A stretch of DNA of 64,000 nt, from positions 124,001-188,000 of the forward strand of contig JANSXH010000008.1 of assembly GCA_024743055.1 (NCBI GenBank), in the 5' to 3' direction. Under the pieces are notes generated by a model. The model had not been told where the DNA came from. It was given only the letters and a program-made list of their open reading frames with translations, and ran no database searches. This stretch comes from Pseudomonadota bacterium (GTDB lineage Bacteria; Pseudomonadota; Alphaproteobacteria; Sneathiellales; Sneathiellaceae). Below, one piece after another: positions 7,917 through 16,186 of the stretch (positions within the stretch are counted from its first letter, which is position 1; every line of letters begins with the position of its first letter). Made by a program: the position numbers and the translations under genes.

Positions 7917-8483
7917 TCAATCCTGAAATTCGAGGAGAGAATCTTTCAGCCAGCCCGCAACATAGCGGCTGAAGGAGCAGCGAACATAGATATGAAATAC
8001 GCCTGTTTCCGTTTGTTCAATGATCGCCTGGGATTTTGCCAACAGGGTTTGCACGCAATCGCCGATCTTGAAGACGGTTGGGTGAAAATCCATTTCGCAA
8101 CTTTTCATCAGCACCGTATGGGCATGGGGGCCGGAAAGCTCGAACACTGTCCGGTTCGCGCTGACGTCATTGATGGCAACATGCTGACCTTCCAGCGCTT
8201 TTTCCAATTTCCAGACGAGATCGTATTGCTTGCCATCCGGCCCGACAATCAGCCATTCGTCGGGGGACAGCCAAAGGGCTTTGACCTCTGTTCCCTGGTT
8301 GCAGCGATTAGGGCGTGTGGGCAGATCAGAGCCAATAACCGACATGACAGCAGACATAAAATCAAGATCCTCGCCATTTCCACGCAAATTTACCTGTGCG
8401 AGATGGGGTACTTCCTTGAGGCCGACGGTGTCTTGAAGGTCAATGGCCGCGGCGGGCGCTAATCGGATATCCTGATCAGCCAT
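7917..8483 (-). CDS. soxG: Sarcosine oxidase gamma subunit
   Basis: A 188-residue small subunit of heterotetrameric sarcosine oxidase, which oxidatively demethylates sarcosine to glycine and passes the methyl group to tetrahydrofolate. The family is recognised by WLSPDEWLIVGPDGK and DVSANRTVFELSGPHAHTVLMKSCEMDFH, a GcvT-like fold. It is the last gene of soxBDAG and its start overlaps the end of soxA by eight bases, so it is translationally coupled. No function separate from the complex is expected. Confidence 0.9.
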   Translation of the reverse strand: MADQDIRLAPAAAIDLQDTVGLKEVPHLAQVNLRGNGEDLDFMSAVMSVIGSDLPTRPNRCNQGTEVKALWLSPDEWLIVGPDGKQYDLVWKLEKALEGQHVAINDVSANRTVFELSGPHAHTVLMKSCEMDFHPTVFKIGDCVQTLLAKSQAIIEQTETGVFHIYVRCSFSRYVAGWLKDSLLEFQD

Positions 8484-11400
8484 TTAACTTCTCTCCCTCT
8501 TTGTCATAGAAGACTGGATCGACGATTTCCGCAGTTAAAGTACGGTTCTTAAGAGGAGCATAGACTGTCCCACCCTGCTTCCCATGACCGCCCTTTACCA
8601 ACGCGAGAGCAATGGATCGTCCCAGTGTGGCGCTGTAATAACTCGAGGTCACATGTCCAACCATTGGCATGGGAACGGCGGCCTCCTTGTCAAAAACCAG
8701 CTGCGCCCCTTCGGGCAATATCTCAGCCGGATTTTCTGTCAGCAAGCCGACCAGCTGCTTGCGATCCTCCCGCGCTGTATCCTCGCGGGTGTAGGATCTC
8801 TTGCCAATGAAGTCCGGCTTCTTTTTGGAGACAATCCAGTCCATGCCGAGATCTTGCGGTGTGGTCGTTCCATCGGTTTCCTGGCCAACAATGATAAAGC
8901 CCTTCTCCGCCCGGAGCACATGCATGCTCTCGGTCCCGTAAGGGGTAATATCAAACTCAGCTCCCGCCTCCATCACCGCTTCCCAAAGGGCTTTACCGGA
9001 CGTCCAGGGTACATTGATCTCGTAAGAAAGCTCCCCGGTAAAACTGATACGGAACACCCTTGCTTGCAGACCGGCCACGTCCCCTTCCTGAAACGACATG
9101 AAAGGAAAGGCGTCATTGGAGAGATCCATATCCGGCGCAATTTTCTTGAGAAGCTCCCGGCTCTTGGGTCCGGCAATAGAAACCGTCGTCCATTGTTCGG
9201 TTACCGAAGTGCAATAGACCTCAAGCTCAGGCCACTCCGTCTGCAGATATTCCTCAAGCCAATCCAGAACAATCGCCGCATTGCCCGAAGTCGTCGTCAT
9301 TAAAAAGCGGTCCTCCGCCAGCCGTGCCGTTGTTCCGTCATCAAAAACCATGCCGTCTTCATGGCACATCAGACCGTAGCGCACCCGCCCTACTCCCAAC
9401 TTCGACCAGGCGTTGGTATAGATCCGATTGAGAAACTCCGCTGCGTCCTTGCCGCGAATATCGATCTTGCCGAGGGTCGAGGCGTCCAGAACGCCGACGG
9501 ATTGACGCACCGCCCGGCATTCCCGGTTCAGAGAAGCCTGCATGTCTTCTCCTGCCTTGGGATAATACCAAGGCCGTTTCCATTGTCCGACATTCTCAAA
9601 TTCGGCGCCTGCTTCCACATGCCAGTCATGAATACTGGTGAGACGGATTGGATCGGACCAGTCTTTCAGATTACGCCCTGCCAGCGCCCCGTAAGAGACC
9701 GGGGTGTAAGGTGGCCGGAAGGTGGTGGTGCCAACCTTTGGTATTGGCTTATCTAGAATGCCTGAGAGAATAGCCAAGGCATTGATATTGGAGGTTTTTC
9801 CCTGGTCCGTCCCGAATCCGGTTAGGGTGTAGCGTTTGATATGTTCAACGGATTCAAATCCTTCCCGAGTGGCCAGTTCAATATCAGCCGCAGTTGAATC
9901 ATTTTGAAAATCAACGAAATGCTTGGCCGGGCCTTCGCCGATGGGTCGTCCGCCGGGGACAATCCAAAAGGGTTCAATCGACCCCTCAGCAGGTTCTTGA
10001 ACCTTAAAAGAGGCAGAGCCCTCACCCTCAAAGCCAGCATCTTTCGCCGCCTCAGCACCAGCCTTCGCCCCTTCCTTCAGACAAGCTTGAAGTCCGAAGC
10101 TGGCATTGATTGATCCGGCAAAGATCTGCTTTTGCACCGGAGAACCCGGAACAAAACAGGCCTTCTCCTCAATATACTCCAGCTTGCCTTGAGACTGGCT
10201 GAACAGATGGACGACCGGACTCCAGCCGCCGGACATGGCGACAAGATCGCAGTCGATTTCCTGCGCCGCCGATGTAAAGACCTTGGCCCCTTTTTGGATC
10301 CGTCGCACTTCAACTGCCTTAGCCCGCTTCGTGCCCTTGACCCCAGTGATGGCATGTCCCTGCAATATTTTGATGCCAGCGTCCGTTGCAGTTTGCACCA
10401 GAGGGCCACTTGCGTCTTCTCGGCAATCGATAATGGCAGCGATTTGTGCTCCCGCAGCCTGCATATCCAACGCAGCCTCATAAGCTCCATCGTTGTTGGT
10501 GAAAAGGACCATCCGTTTGCCGGGCAGCACCCCATAGCGATTTACATAGGTCTGGACAGCCCCGGCGAGCATAACTCCAGGGCGATCGTTATCAGCAAAC
10601 ACCAAGGGACGTTCATGAGCCCCCGTCGCCAGGATGACGTTTTTCGCCCGGACATGCCAGACCCGCTGACGCACCCGCCCTTTGCGCTCCGCCAAGGGCA
10701 GATGATCCGTCTTCTGCTCCAAAACACAGAGATAGTTCTGATCATAGTAGCCAAAGGCCGTGGATCGAGTGAGTACAGTGACCTCGGGAATCCCTTGCAG
10801 TTCTTTTGCTGCCGCTTCAATCCAGTCACCGCTAGCCTTGCCGTCGATCTCGCGCTTCAAGCCCAGAAGACTGCCGCCAAGCTCTGCCTGCTCATCGACA
10901 AGGATCACCCGGGCTCCAGCGCGGCCCGCCTGTAAAGCTGCGCTTAGACCCGAGGGACCTGCACCGACGATCATCACATCGGCATGCACATGCATATGGT
11001 CATAGATGTCCGGGTCACTGGTAGTTGGCGCTTTCCCCCAGCCGGCGGCACGGCGGATAACCGGCTCATACAGTTTCATCCAAAAAGACTTCGGCCACAT
11101 GAAGGTTTTGTTATAGAATCCGGCTGTGAAGATCTTGGCGAACAGTCCATTGACCGCACTGATGTCATACTCAACATTGGGCCAGACATTTACACTAGCA
11201 GCTTCCAAGCCCTCAAAAAGGGAAATCTGCGTCGCCCGAATATTCGGCTCGGTTTCAGCCCCGCGAGCCAATTGGACCATGGAATTAGGTTCTTCTGCCC
11301 CTGCCGCGACAATCCCGCGCGGCCTATGGTATTTAAAGCTCCGGCCCAGCAAATGAACGTCATTAGCCAACAAGGCGGAGGCAAGGGTATCCCCCTCATA

Positions 11401-11490
11401 ACCACGATAGTTTTTACCGTTAAAAGTAAATCGGAGAGGCTTCTGGCGATTGATCCGCTCAGTGCTATCCGGCTGCAGGCGGCGGCTCAT
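8476..11490 (-). CDS. soxA: Sarcosine oxidase alpha subunit
   Basis: A 1004-residue subunit, the normal length for the family. The N-terminus holds a small 2Fe-2S-ferredoxin-like fold (FTFNGKNYRGYEGDTLASALL). Next is the pyridine-nucleotide-disulfide-type domain with VMIVGAGPSGLSAALQAGR near residue 175, which binds NAD in the enzyme. The C-terminal 400 residues are a GcvT-type folate-binding aminomethyltransferase domain, which converts the released methylene group to 5,10-methylene-THF. It overlaps soxD by four bases (ATGA) and soxG by eight. In this window it is the third demethylation step of the proposed betaine route. Confidence 0.95.
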   Translation of the reverse strand: MSRRLQPDSTERINRQKPLRFTFNGKNYRGYEGDTLASALLANDVHLLGRSFKYHRPRGIVAAGAEEPNSMVQLARGAETEPNIRATQISLFEGLEAASVNVWPNVEYDISAVNGLFAKIFTAGFYNKTFMWPKSFWMKLYEPVIRRAAGWGKAPTTSDPDIYDHMHVHADVMIVGAGPSGLSAALQAGRAGARVILVDEQAELGGSLLGLKREIDGKASGDWIEAAAKELQGIPEVTVLTRSTAFGYYDQNYLCVLEQKTDHLPLAERKGRVRQRVWHVRAKNVILATGAHERPLVFADNDRPGVMLAGAVQTYVNRYGVLPGKRMVLFTNNDGAYEAALDMQAAGAQIAAIIDCREDASGPLVQTATDAGIKILQGHAITGVKGTKRAKAVEVRRIQKGAKVFTSAAQEIDCDLVAMSGGWSPVVHLFSQSQGKLEYIEEKACFVPGSPVQKQIFAGSINASFGLQACLKEGAKAGAEAAKDAGFEGEGSASFKVQEPAEGSIEPFWIVPGGRPIGEGPAKHFVDFQNDSTAADIELATREGFESVEHIKRYTLTGFGTDQGKTSNINALAILSGILDKPIPKVGTTTFRPPYTPVSYGALAGRNLKDWSDPIRLTSIHDWHVEAGAEFENVGQWKRPWYYPKAGEDMQASLNRECRAVRQSVGVLDASTLGKIDIRGKDAAEFLNRIYTNAWSKLGVGRVRYGLMCHEDGMVFDDGTTARLAEDRFLMTTTSGNAAIVLDWLEEYLQTEWPELEVYCTSVTEQWTTVSIAGPKSRELLKKIAPDMDLSNDAFPFMSFQEGDVAGLQARVFRISFTGELSYEINVPWTSGKALWEAVMEAGAEFDITPYGTESMHVLRAEKGFIIVGQETDGTTTPQDLGMDWIVSKKKPDFIGKRSYTREDTAREDRKQLVGLLTENPAEILPEGAQLVFDKEAAVPMPMVGHVTSSYYSATLGRSIALALVKGGHGKQGGTVYAPLKNRTLTAEIVDPVFYDKEGEKLNG

Positions 11491-11780
11491 GACTTACCTC
11501 CCTTAACCAGGGACGGTGGCTTTTCGCCCATCTTATAAACAGCTACAATTTCATGGGTAACCGTATTGCGTGCGACATTGAACCAGCGCCGGCAACCATT
11601 GCTATGACACCAGCGCTCAAAAAACAAACCTTTGGAATTTTTGCGCATAAACAGAAAATCAGCCCATTCTTCGTCAGAAAGCGCCTCTGGCGACTCCGGA
11701 CGGGCGATATGGGCTTCGCCGCCATAATGAAACTCGGTTTCGTGTCGCTCCCCGCACCAGGGGCATTCAATATTCAACAT
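11487..11780 (-). CDS. soxD: Sarcosine oxidase delta subunit
   Basis: A 97-residue zinc-binding subunit. The ligands are CPWC near the N-terminus, the GERHETEFHYGGEAH histidines, and WCHSNGCRRWF near the C-terminus, a pattern seen across SoxD. It sits between soxB and soxA, as is usual for this operon, with a 10-base gap to soxB and a four-base overlap with soxA. Confidence 0.95.
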   Translation of the reverse strand: MLNIECPWCGERHETEFHYGGEAHIARPESPEALSDEEWADFLFMRKNSKGLFFERWCHSNGCRRWFNVARNTVTHEIVAVYKMGEKPPSLVKGGKS

Positions 11781-11790
11781 TTTCTATCCC

Positions 11791-13047
11791 CTAATGTGCG
11801 ACTGCGGCAGCGCCGTGCTCATCTATCAGCGCCCCGGTGGTAAAGCGATCGAGACTAAATGGTGCGTTGAGCTTATGTGGTTCATCCCGAGCGATGGTAT
11901 GGGCAAAGGCCCAGCCGGATCCCGGTGTCGCCTTGAAGCCGCCTGTTCCCCAGCCACAATTGACATAAAGACCGTCAACCGGCGTTTTTGAGATAATCGG
12001 CGAGGCATCCGGACAAACATCGACAATACCACCCCAGCTTCGCATCATCCGGACACGGCTGAAAATCGGGAATAGTTCCAGGCAGGCACCGAGCTGGTGT
12101 TCAATCACGTGAAAACTGCCGCGTTGACCGTAGGAATTGTAACTATCAACCCCTGCCCCCATTACCAGCTCTCCCTTGTCTGACTGGCTGACATAGACAT
12201 GAACTGCCCCCGACATAACAACACAATCAATCACCGGCTTGATGGGCTCGGACACCAACGCCTGCAAGGGATGGCTTTCTACCGGCATACGGATATCCGC
12301 CATGGCCGCGACAACGGAGGAATGGCCCGCCGTGACGATGGCAACCTTCTTTGCCTTGATGGTGCCTCTACTGGTTTGGACACCTGTCACCTTGCCGCCA
12401 TCCCGCAAAATCCCGGTAACTTCGCAATTCTGCAGGATATCGACTCCTCGGGCGTCAGCAGCCCGGGCGTAGCCCCAGGCGACGCTGTCATGGCGGGCGA
12501 CACCGCCCCGTCGCTGCAAGGTTGCCCCGAGAACCGGATGGCGCGCTTCCTTTGAGATATTGATGATCGGGCAGAACTCCTTAACCCCATCAGCGTCCAG
12601 CCACTCTGCATCCACCCCATTGAGACGGTTGGCATTGACCCGGCGCACCCCTTCGCGCACATCCCCTAGATTATGCGCCAGATTGAGAACGCCCCGCTGA
12701 CTCAGCATGACATTATAATTGATGTCCTGAGACAGGCCTTCCCAAAGCTGCAAGGATTTATCGTAAATCGCGGCGCTTTCGTCCCATAGGTAGTTGGACC
12801 GGACAATAGTCGTATTTCGAGCTGTATTACCGCCGCCAAGCCAGCCCTTTTCAAGAACAGCAACATTGGTTATCCCATGTTCTTTGGCAAGATAGTACGC
12901 TGTCGCCAGACCATGCCCACCGCCGCCGATGACGATAACGTCATATTCCGGCTTGGGCTCTGGGCTCCGCCATTGCTGGGGCCAGTTCTTATGGTGTGTC
13001 AGCGCATTACGCGCAATGGAGAAGATCGAATATTTCACGTTTCTCAA
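11791..13047 (-). CDS. soxB: Sarcosine oxidase beta subunit
   Basis: A 418-residue FAD/FMN subunit of the D-amino-acid-oxidase fold. It has the dinucleotide motif [18 protein letters not shown] (about 37-54) and [18 protein letters not shown]. In that second motif the His at about 186 corresponds to the residue that holds FMN covalently in characterised enzymes. It is the first gene of soxBDAG. It carries the sarcosine site and produces H2O2 when reoxidised by oxygen. Its promoter lies in the 327-base region shared with the divergent fhs gene. Confidence 0.95.
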   Translation of the reverse strand: MRNVKYSIFSIARNALTHHKNWPQQWRSPEPKPEYDVIVIGGGGHGLATAYYLAKEHGITNVAVLEKGWLGGGNTARNTTIVRSNYLWDESAAIYDKSLQLWEGLSQDINYNVMLSQRGVLNLAHNLGDVREGVRRVNANRLNGVDAEWLDADGVKEFCPIINISKEARHPVLGATLQRRGGVARHDSVAWGYARAADARGVDILQNCEVTGILRDGGKVTGVQTSRGTIKAKKVAIVTAGHSSVVAAMADIRMPVESHPLQALVSEPIKPVIDCVVMSGAVHVYVSQSDKGELVMGAGVDSYNSYGQRGSFHVIEHQLGACLELFPIFSRVRMMRSWGGIVDVCPDASPIISKTPVDGLYVNCGWGTGGFKATPGSGWAFAHTIARDEPHKLNAPFSLDRFTTGALIDEHGAAAVAH

Positions 13048-13374
13048 ACCTTGTGTCAGCTAGCCCGGTATTCCCTGAATTTTGACCGACTGTGCCATCG
13101 AAAGATAGCCGAAATACGTCCGCATCAGTCATATTGTACGTCATATACGACATTGGTTTAAGAAGCCAAGAGGCGATGAAAAAACAACCACACGAGAATT
13201 TTACCGCGACCGCACGATCTTGCTCCGTTTGTTGAAGATTTAGTGTCGCATTATGAATAGCCTAAGGCCCATGAGAGAGCCAGTGTGACAATCAATAATG
13301 GTCCGGAAAGTCGGCCAATCTACTGCGGGGAAAAATCAAATCGGCTGAGGCCGTAATAAGAGGGATCAATTTTA
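13048..13374. promoter_or_regulatory. soxB-fhs divergent intergenic region
   Basis: These 327 bases have no gene. They must contain the promoters of soxBDAG (leftwards) and fhs (rightwards). A direct repeat GTCATAT occurs at 13128 and 13140 with a 12-base offset, near soxB. AGAGGG at 13359-13364 is the fhs ribosome site. I looked for a ZTP (pfl) riboswitch, common before fhs, and did not find its conserved core. Confidence 0.5.
13128..13146. repeat. Direct repeat GTCATAT upstream of soxB
   Basis: Two exact copies of GTCATAT begin at 13128 and 13140, a 12-base offset, about 80 bases upstream of the soxB start. They may be an activator half-site pair; the GbdR-like AraC regulator at 15208 is a candidate binder by position only. 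Confidence 0.35.
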
Positions 13375-15069
13375 ATGACTGACCAACATACCAATCCCAA
13401 AAGCGATATTGAGATTGCTCAAGCCGCGACCATGAAACGGATCAGCGAGGTTGCAGAGACGAGTCTCGGTATCGATGCAGATAATCTGGAGCCCTACGGT
13501 CACCATAAGGCGAAACTTTCCCTCGACTATATCAATACCTTAAAAGACAAGCCGGACGGCAAGCTCATCTTGGTAACGGCTATGACCCCAACGCCAGCCG
13601 GTGAAGGCAAGACGACAACGACTGTCGGGCTTGGAGATGCGCTCAACCGCATCGGCAAAAAAACCATGATCTGCCTCAGGGAACCTTCCCTCGGTCCGTG
13701 TTTCGGGATGAAAGGTGGCGCGGCCGGCGGTGGCTATGCCCAGGTGGTCCCCATGACCGACATCAACCTGCATTTCACCGGAGATTTTCATGCCATTGGC
13801 GTGACCAATAACTTGCTTGCAGCAATGGTCGATAATCATATCTATTGGGGCAACAAACTTGGATTGGATGAGCGTCGTATTATCTGGCGCCGGGTTGTCG
13901 ATATGAATGATCGCGCCCTTCGCAATATCGTCAACAGTCTGGGCGGTATTGCTGATGGATTTCCTCGAGAAGACCATTTTGACATCACGGTGGCGTCTGA
14001 GGTTATGGCAATCTTCTGCCTGGCAACAGATATTGACGATCTCAAGCGCCGGCTCGGCAATATCATTGTTGGATATACCCGCGACAAAGAACCGATCTAC
14101 GCCAAAGACCTTGATGCTCACGGAGCCATGACGGTTTTGCTGAAAGATGCGTTCCAGCCTAATCTCGTTCAGACACTTGAGAACAATCCCGCTTTTATCC
14201 ATGGTGGCCCGTTTGCCAACATCGCCCATGGCTGCAATTCTGTTCTGGCTACAAAGACGGCTCTTAAGCTCGCAGACTATGTGGTCACCGAAGCCGGATT
14301 TGGCGCTGATCTCGGTGCTGAGAAGTTTCTCGACATCAAATGCCGAAAGGCCGGACTAAAACCAGAAGCAGCTGTTGTCGTGGCGACCATTCGCGCGCTG
14401 AAAATGCATGGGGGCGTCGAAAAGGCCGATCTCGGTACAGAGAATGTCAAAGCCGTTATTGACGGTGGAGAGAATCTCTCCCGCCATGTTGAGAACCTCA
14501 AGAAATTCGGATTGCCTGTCGTCGTCGCAATCAACAAGTTCTCAGCCGATACTGAAGATGAGGTCAACCAGGTTCGCCAGATTTGCGCGGAACTAGGTGT
14601 CGATGCCATCGAATCTGATCATTGGGGTAACGGCGGTGCCGGGGCCGAAGATCTGGCCAATGCGGTTGTCAGCCTGGTTGAGAAGGATGGGAGCAACTAT
14701 GCCCCACTCTATAATGATGCCCTGCCACTTTGGGACAAAGTACGGACAGTTGCGCAAACTCTTTATGGCGCACAGGGCATTATTGCCGATCAGAAAGTGC
14801 GTAATCAGTTCAAGGATTTGCAGGATGGTGGGTTTGGTCACTACCCAGTCTGTATAGCCAAAACCCAATATAGCTTTTCTACTGATCCCAACCTAAAAGG
14901 CGCCCCCAGCAATCATGTGGTGCCGATAAGGGAAATACGGGTAGCAGGAGGGGCAGAATTTGTTGTGGCGGTCTGTGGTGATATCATGACCATGCCTGGA
15001 CTTCCAAGAGTGCCCGCTGCGAATTCCATCGATGTGAATGACGATGGCGAAATCATTGGCCTGTTCTAA
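13375..15069 (+). CDS. fhs: Formate-tetrahydrofolate ligase
   Basis: A 564-residue enzyme, full length for the family, interconverting formate plus THF plus ATP with 10-formyl-THF. The P-loop is [12 protein letters not shown] (residues 71-82), followed by [27 protein letters not shown]. It is divergent from soxBDAG and upstream of a GbdR-like regulator, so it most likely serves C1 oxidation. Methylene-THF from betaine, dimethylglycine and sarcosine would become formyl-THF, and the ligase run backwards would release formate and make ATP. No folD is present in the window, so the middle step must be encoded elsewhere. AGAGGG lies before the ATG. Confidence 0.95.
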   Translation: MTDQHTNPKSDIEIAQAATMKRISEVAETSLGIDADNLEPYGHHKAKLSLDYINTLKDKPDGKLILVTAMTPTPAGEGKTTTTVGLGDALNRIGKKTMICLREPSLGPCFGMKGGAAGGGYAQVVPMTDINLHFTGDFHAIGVTNNLLAAMVDNHIYWGNKLGLDERRIIWRRVVDMNDRALRNIVNSLGGIADGFPREDHFDITVASEVMAIFCLATDIDDLKRRLGNIIVGYTRDKEPIYAKDLDAHGAMTVLLKDAFQPNLVQTLENNPAFIHGGPFANIAHGCNSVLATKTALKLADYVVTEAGFGADLGAEKFLDIKCRKAGLKPEAAVVVATIRALKMHGGVEKADLGTENVKAVIDGGENLSRHVENLKKFGLPVVVAINKFSADTEDEVNQVRQICAELGVDAIESDHWGNGGAGAEDLANAVVSLVEKDGSNYAPLYNDALPLWDKVRTVAQTLYGAQGIIADQKVRNQFKDLQDGGFGHYPVCIAKTQYSFSTDPNLKGAPSNHVVPIREIRVAGGAEFVVAVCGDIMTMPGLPRVPAANSIDVNDDGEIIGLF

Positions 15070-15091
15070 GGTTTATGCTGAAATTGGGCTG

Positions 15092-15119
15092 TGAGGGCGG
15101 CAATGTTGTGTCGCCCTCA
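15092..15119 (+). terminator. Hairpin after fhs, possible terminator
   Basis: TGAGGGCG (15092-15099) pairs with CGCCCTCA (15112-15119) around a 12-base loop, 22 bases after the fhs stop. No T run follows, so intrinsic termination is uncertain. Confidence 0.4.
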
Positions 15120-15207
15120 AGCCATCTCCTACAAAATTTTGATTGTATTTTTCTGTTTCTGAAGTAGCGTTCTATTTCGAGACATATGATTAACCGGAGT
15201 TTCGAAT

Positions 15208-16179
15208 TTGAACGCTGCGATCGGTTCTTCCATTGCACAGCAAAAAATTGGCTTTTGTCTTGTGCCTGAATTTTCCTCCCTAGCTTTTATTTCGGCGGTA
15301 GAACCGTTGCGTCTTGCCAACCGCATTGCCAACAAAACCCTTTATGCCTGGGAATGTTATTCCATAGATGGCGAGCCGGCCATGAGCAGCGCAGATATAG
15401 AGTTTTCCGTGCAAGGCAAGATTTCGGAGATGCCTGCCCTACCTATCGTCTTTACCTGTGGTGGTATCAATATCCAAAAGCATACGAGTCCGGCAATCAT
15501 CTCAACCTTACGCCGGATCGCTTCACACGGATCGGACTTGGGCGCCATCTGCACCGGTTCCCATATCCTGGCCAAGGCTGGTTTGCTGAATGACTGCCGC
15601 TGCACAATTCATTGGGAGAATCTGTCGGGCTTTCAGGAGGATTTCCCGGAACTGGATATCACATCGGAACTGTTTGAGATCGATCGCAATCGCTATACCT
15701 GCGCTGGAGGTACCGCAGCACTGGACATGATGCTCAGCCTAATATCGACGGAAAATGGACATGAACTAGCATTGGCCGTAGCAGATCAGCTAATTTATCA
15801 CCGAATCCGTGAAGGATCCGAACGCCAACGTATGGAGCTTCGAGCACGTCTCGGTATCTCGCACCCGAAGCTTCTGGCGGCCATAGCCTGCATGGAAGAC
15901 AATCTAGAAGAACCGCTCAGTTGTAGCGATCTTGCCATCCAGGTCGGCCTCTCAACACGACAATTGGAGAGATTATTCCAAAAATATCTCGAATATTCCC
16001 CGACCCGCTATTATCTGGGACTGCGGCTTGATCGGGCCCGCTATCTGCTCACCCAGACCAGCTTGCCGATTATCGAGGTGGCGCTTGCCTGTGGGTTTGT
16101 CTCGGCCTCACATTTTTCCAAATGTCATCGGGAGCATTTCGGCCGCACCCCCAGCGAAGAACGCAGGGTCCGTCATTAA
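15208..16179 (+). CDS. GlxA/GbdR-type AraC family transcriptional regulator
   Basis: A 323-residue regulator with an N-terminal DJ-1/PfpI-like (class I glutamine amidotransferase) domain and a C-terminal AraC double helix-turn-helix (about residues 220-320, ending FVSASHFSKCHREHFGRTPSEER). The nucleophile-elbow segment GAICTGSHILAKAGLL is present. GbdR of Pseudomonas, which senses glycine betaine and dimethylglycine, has this architecture. Placement between fhs/sox and the corrinoid cluster supports a similar role, though the effector is inferred. The start is a TTG at 15208 with CCGGAG upstream; the nearby ATG at 15185 is in another frame. It converges with the corrinoid activator gene. Confidence 0.8.
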   Translation: MNAAIGSSIAQQKIGFCLVPEFSSLAFISAVEPLRLANRIANKTLYAWECYSIDGEPAMSSADIEFSVQGKISEMPALPIVFTCGGINIQKHTSPAIISTLRRIASHGSDLGAICTGSHILAKAGLLNDCRCTIHWENLSGFQEDFPELDITSELFEIDRNRYTCAGGTAALDMMLSLISTENGHELALAVADQLIYHRIREGSERQRMELRARLGISHPKLLAAIACMEDNLEEPLSCSDLAIQVGLSTRQLERLFQKYLEYSPTRYYLGLRLDRARYLLTQTSLPIIEVALACGFVSASHFSKCHREHFGRTPSEERRVRH

Positions 16180-16186
16180 TTGCGCA

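Noticed and set aside
8584..10935. Several long rightward frames inside soxA (239 and 267 residues)
   Set aside because: They lie opposite soxA, whose motifs run through the whole length; these are shadows.
13048..13374. ZTP (pfl) or THF riboswitch before fhs
   Set aside because: I could not find the conserved paired elements or the CCGCCTGGGC-type core; only a plain leader and ribosome site are visible.
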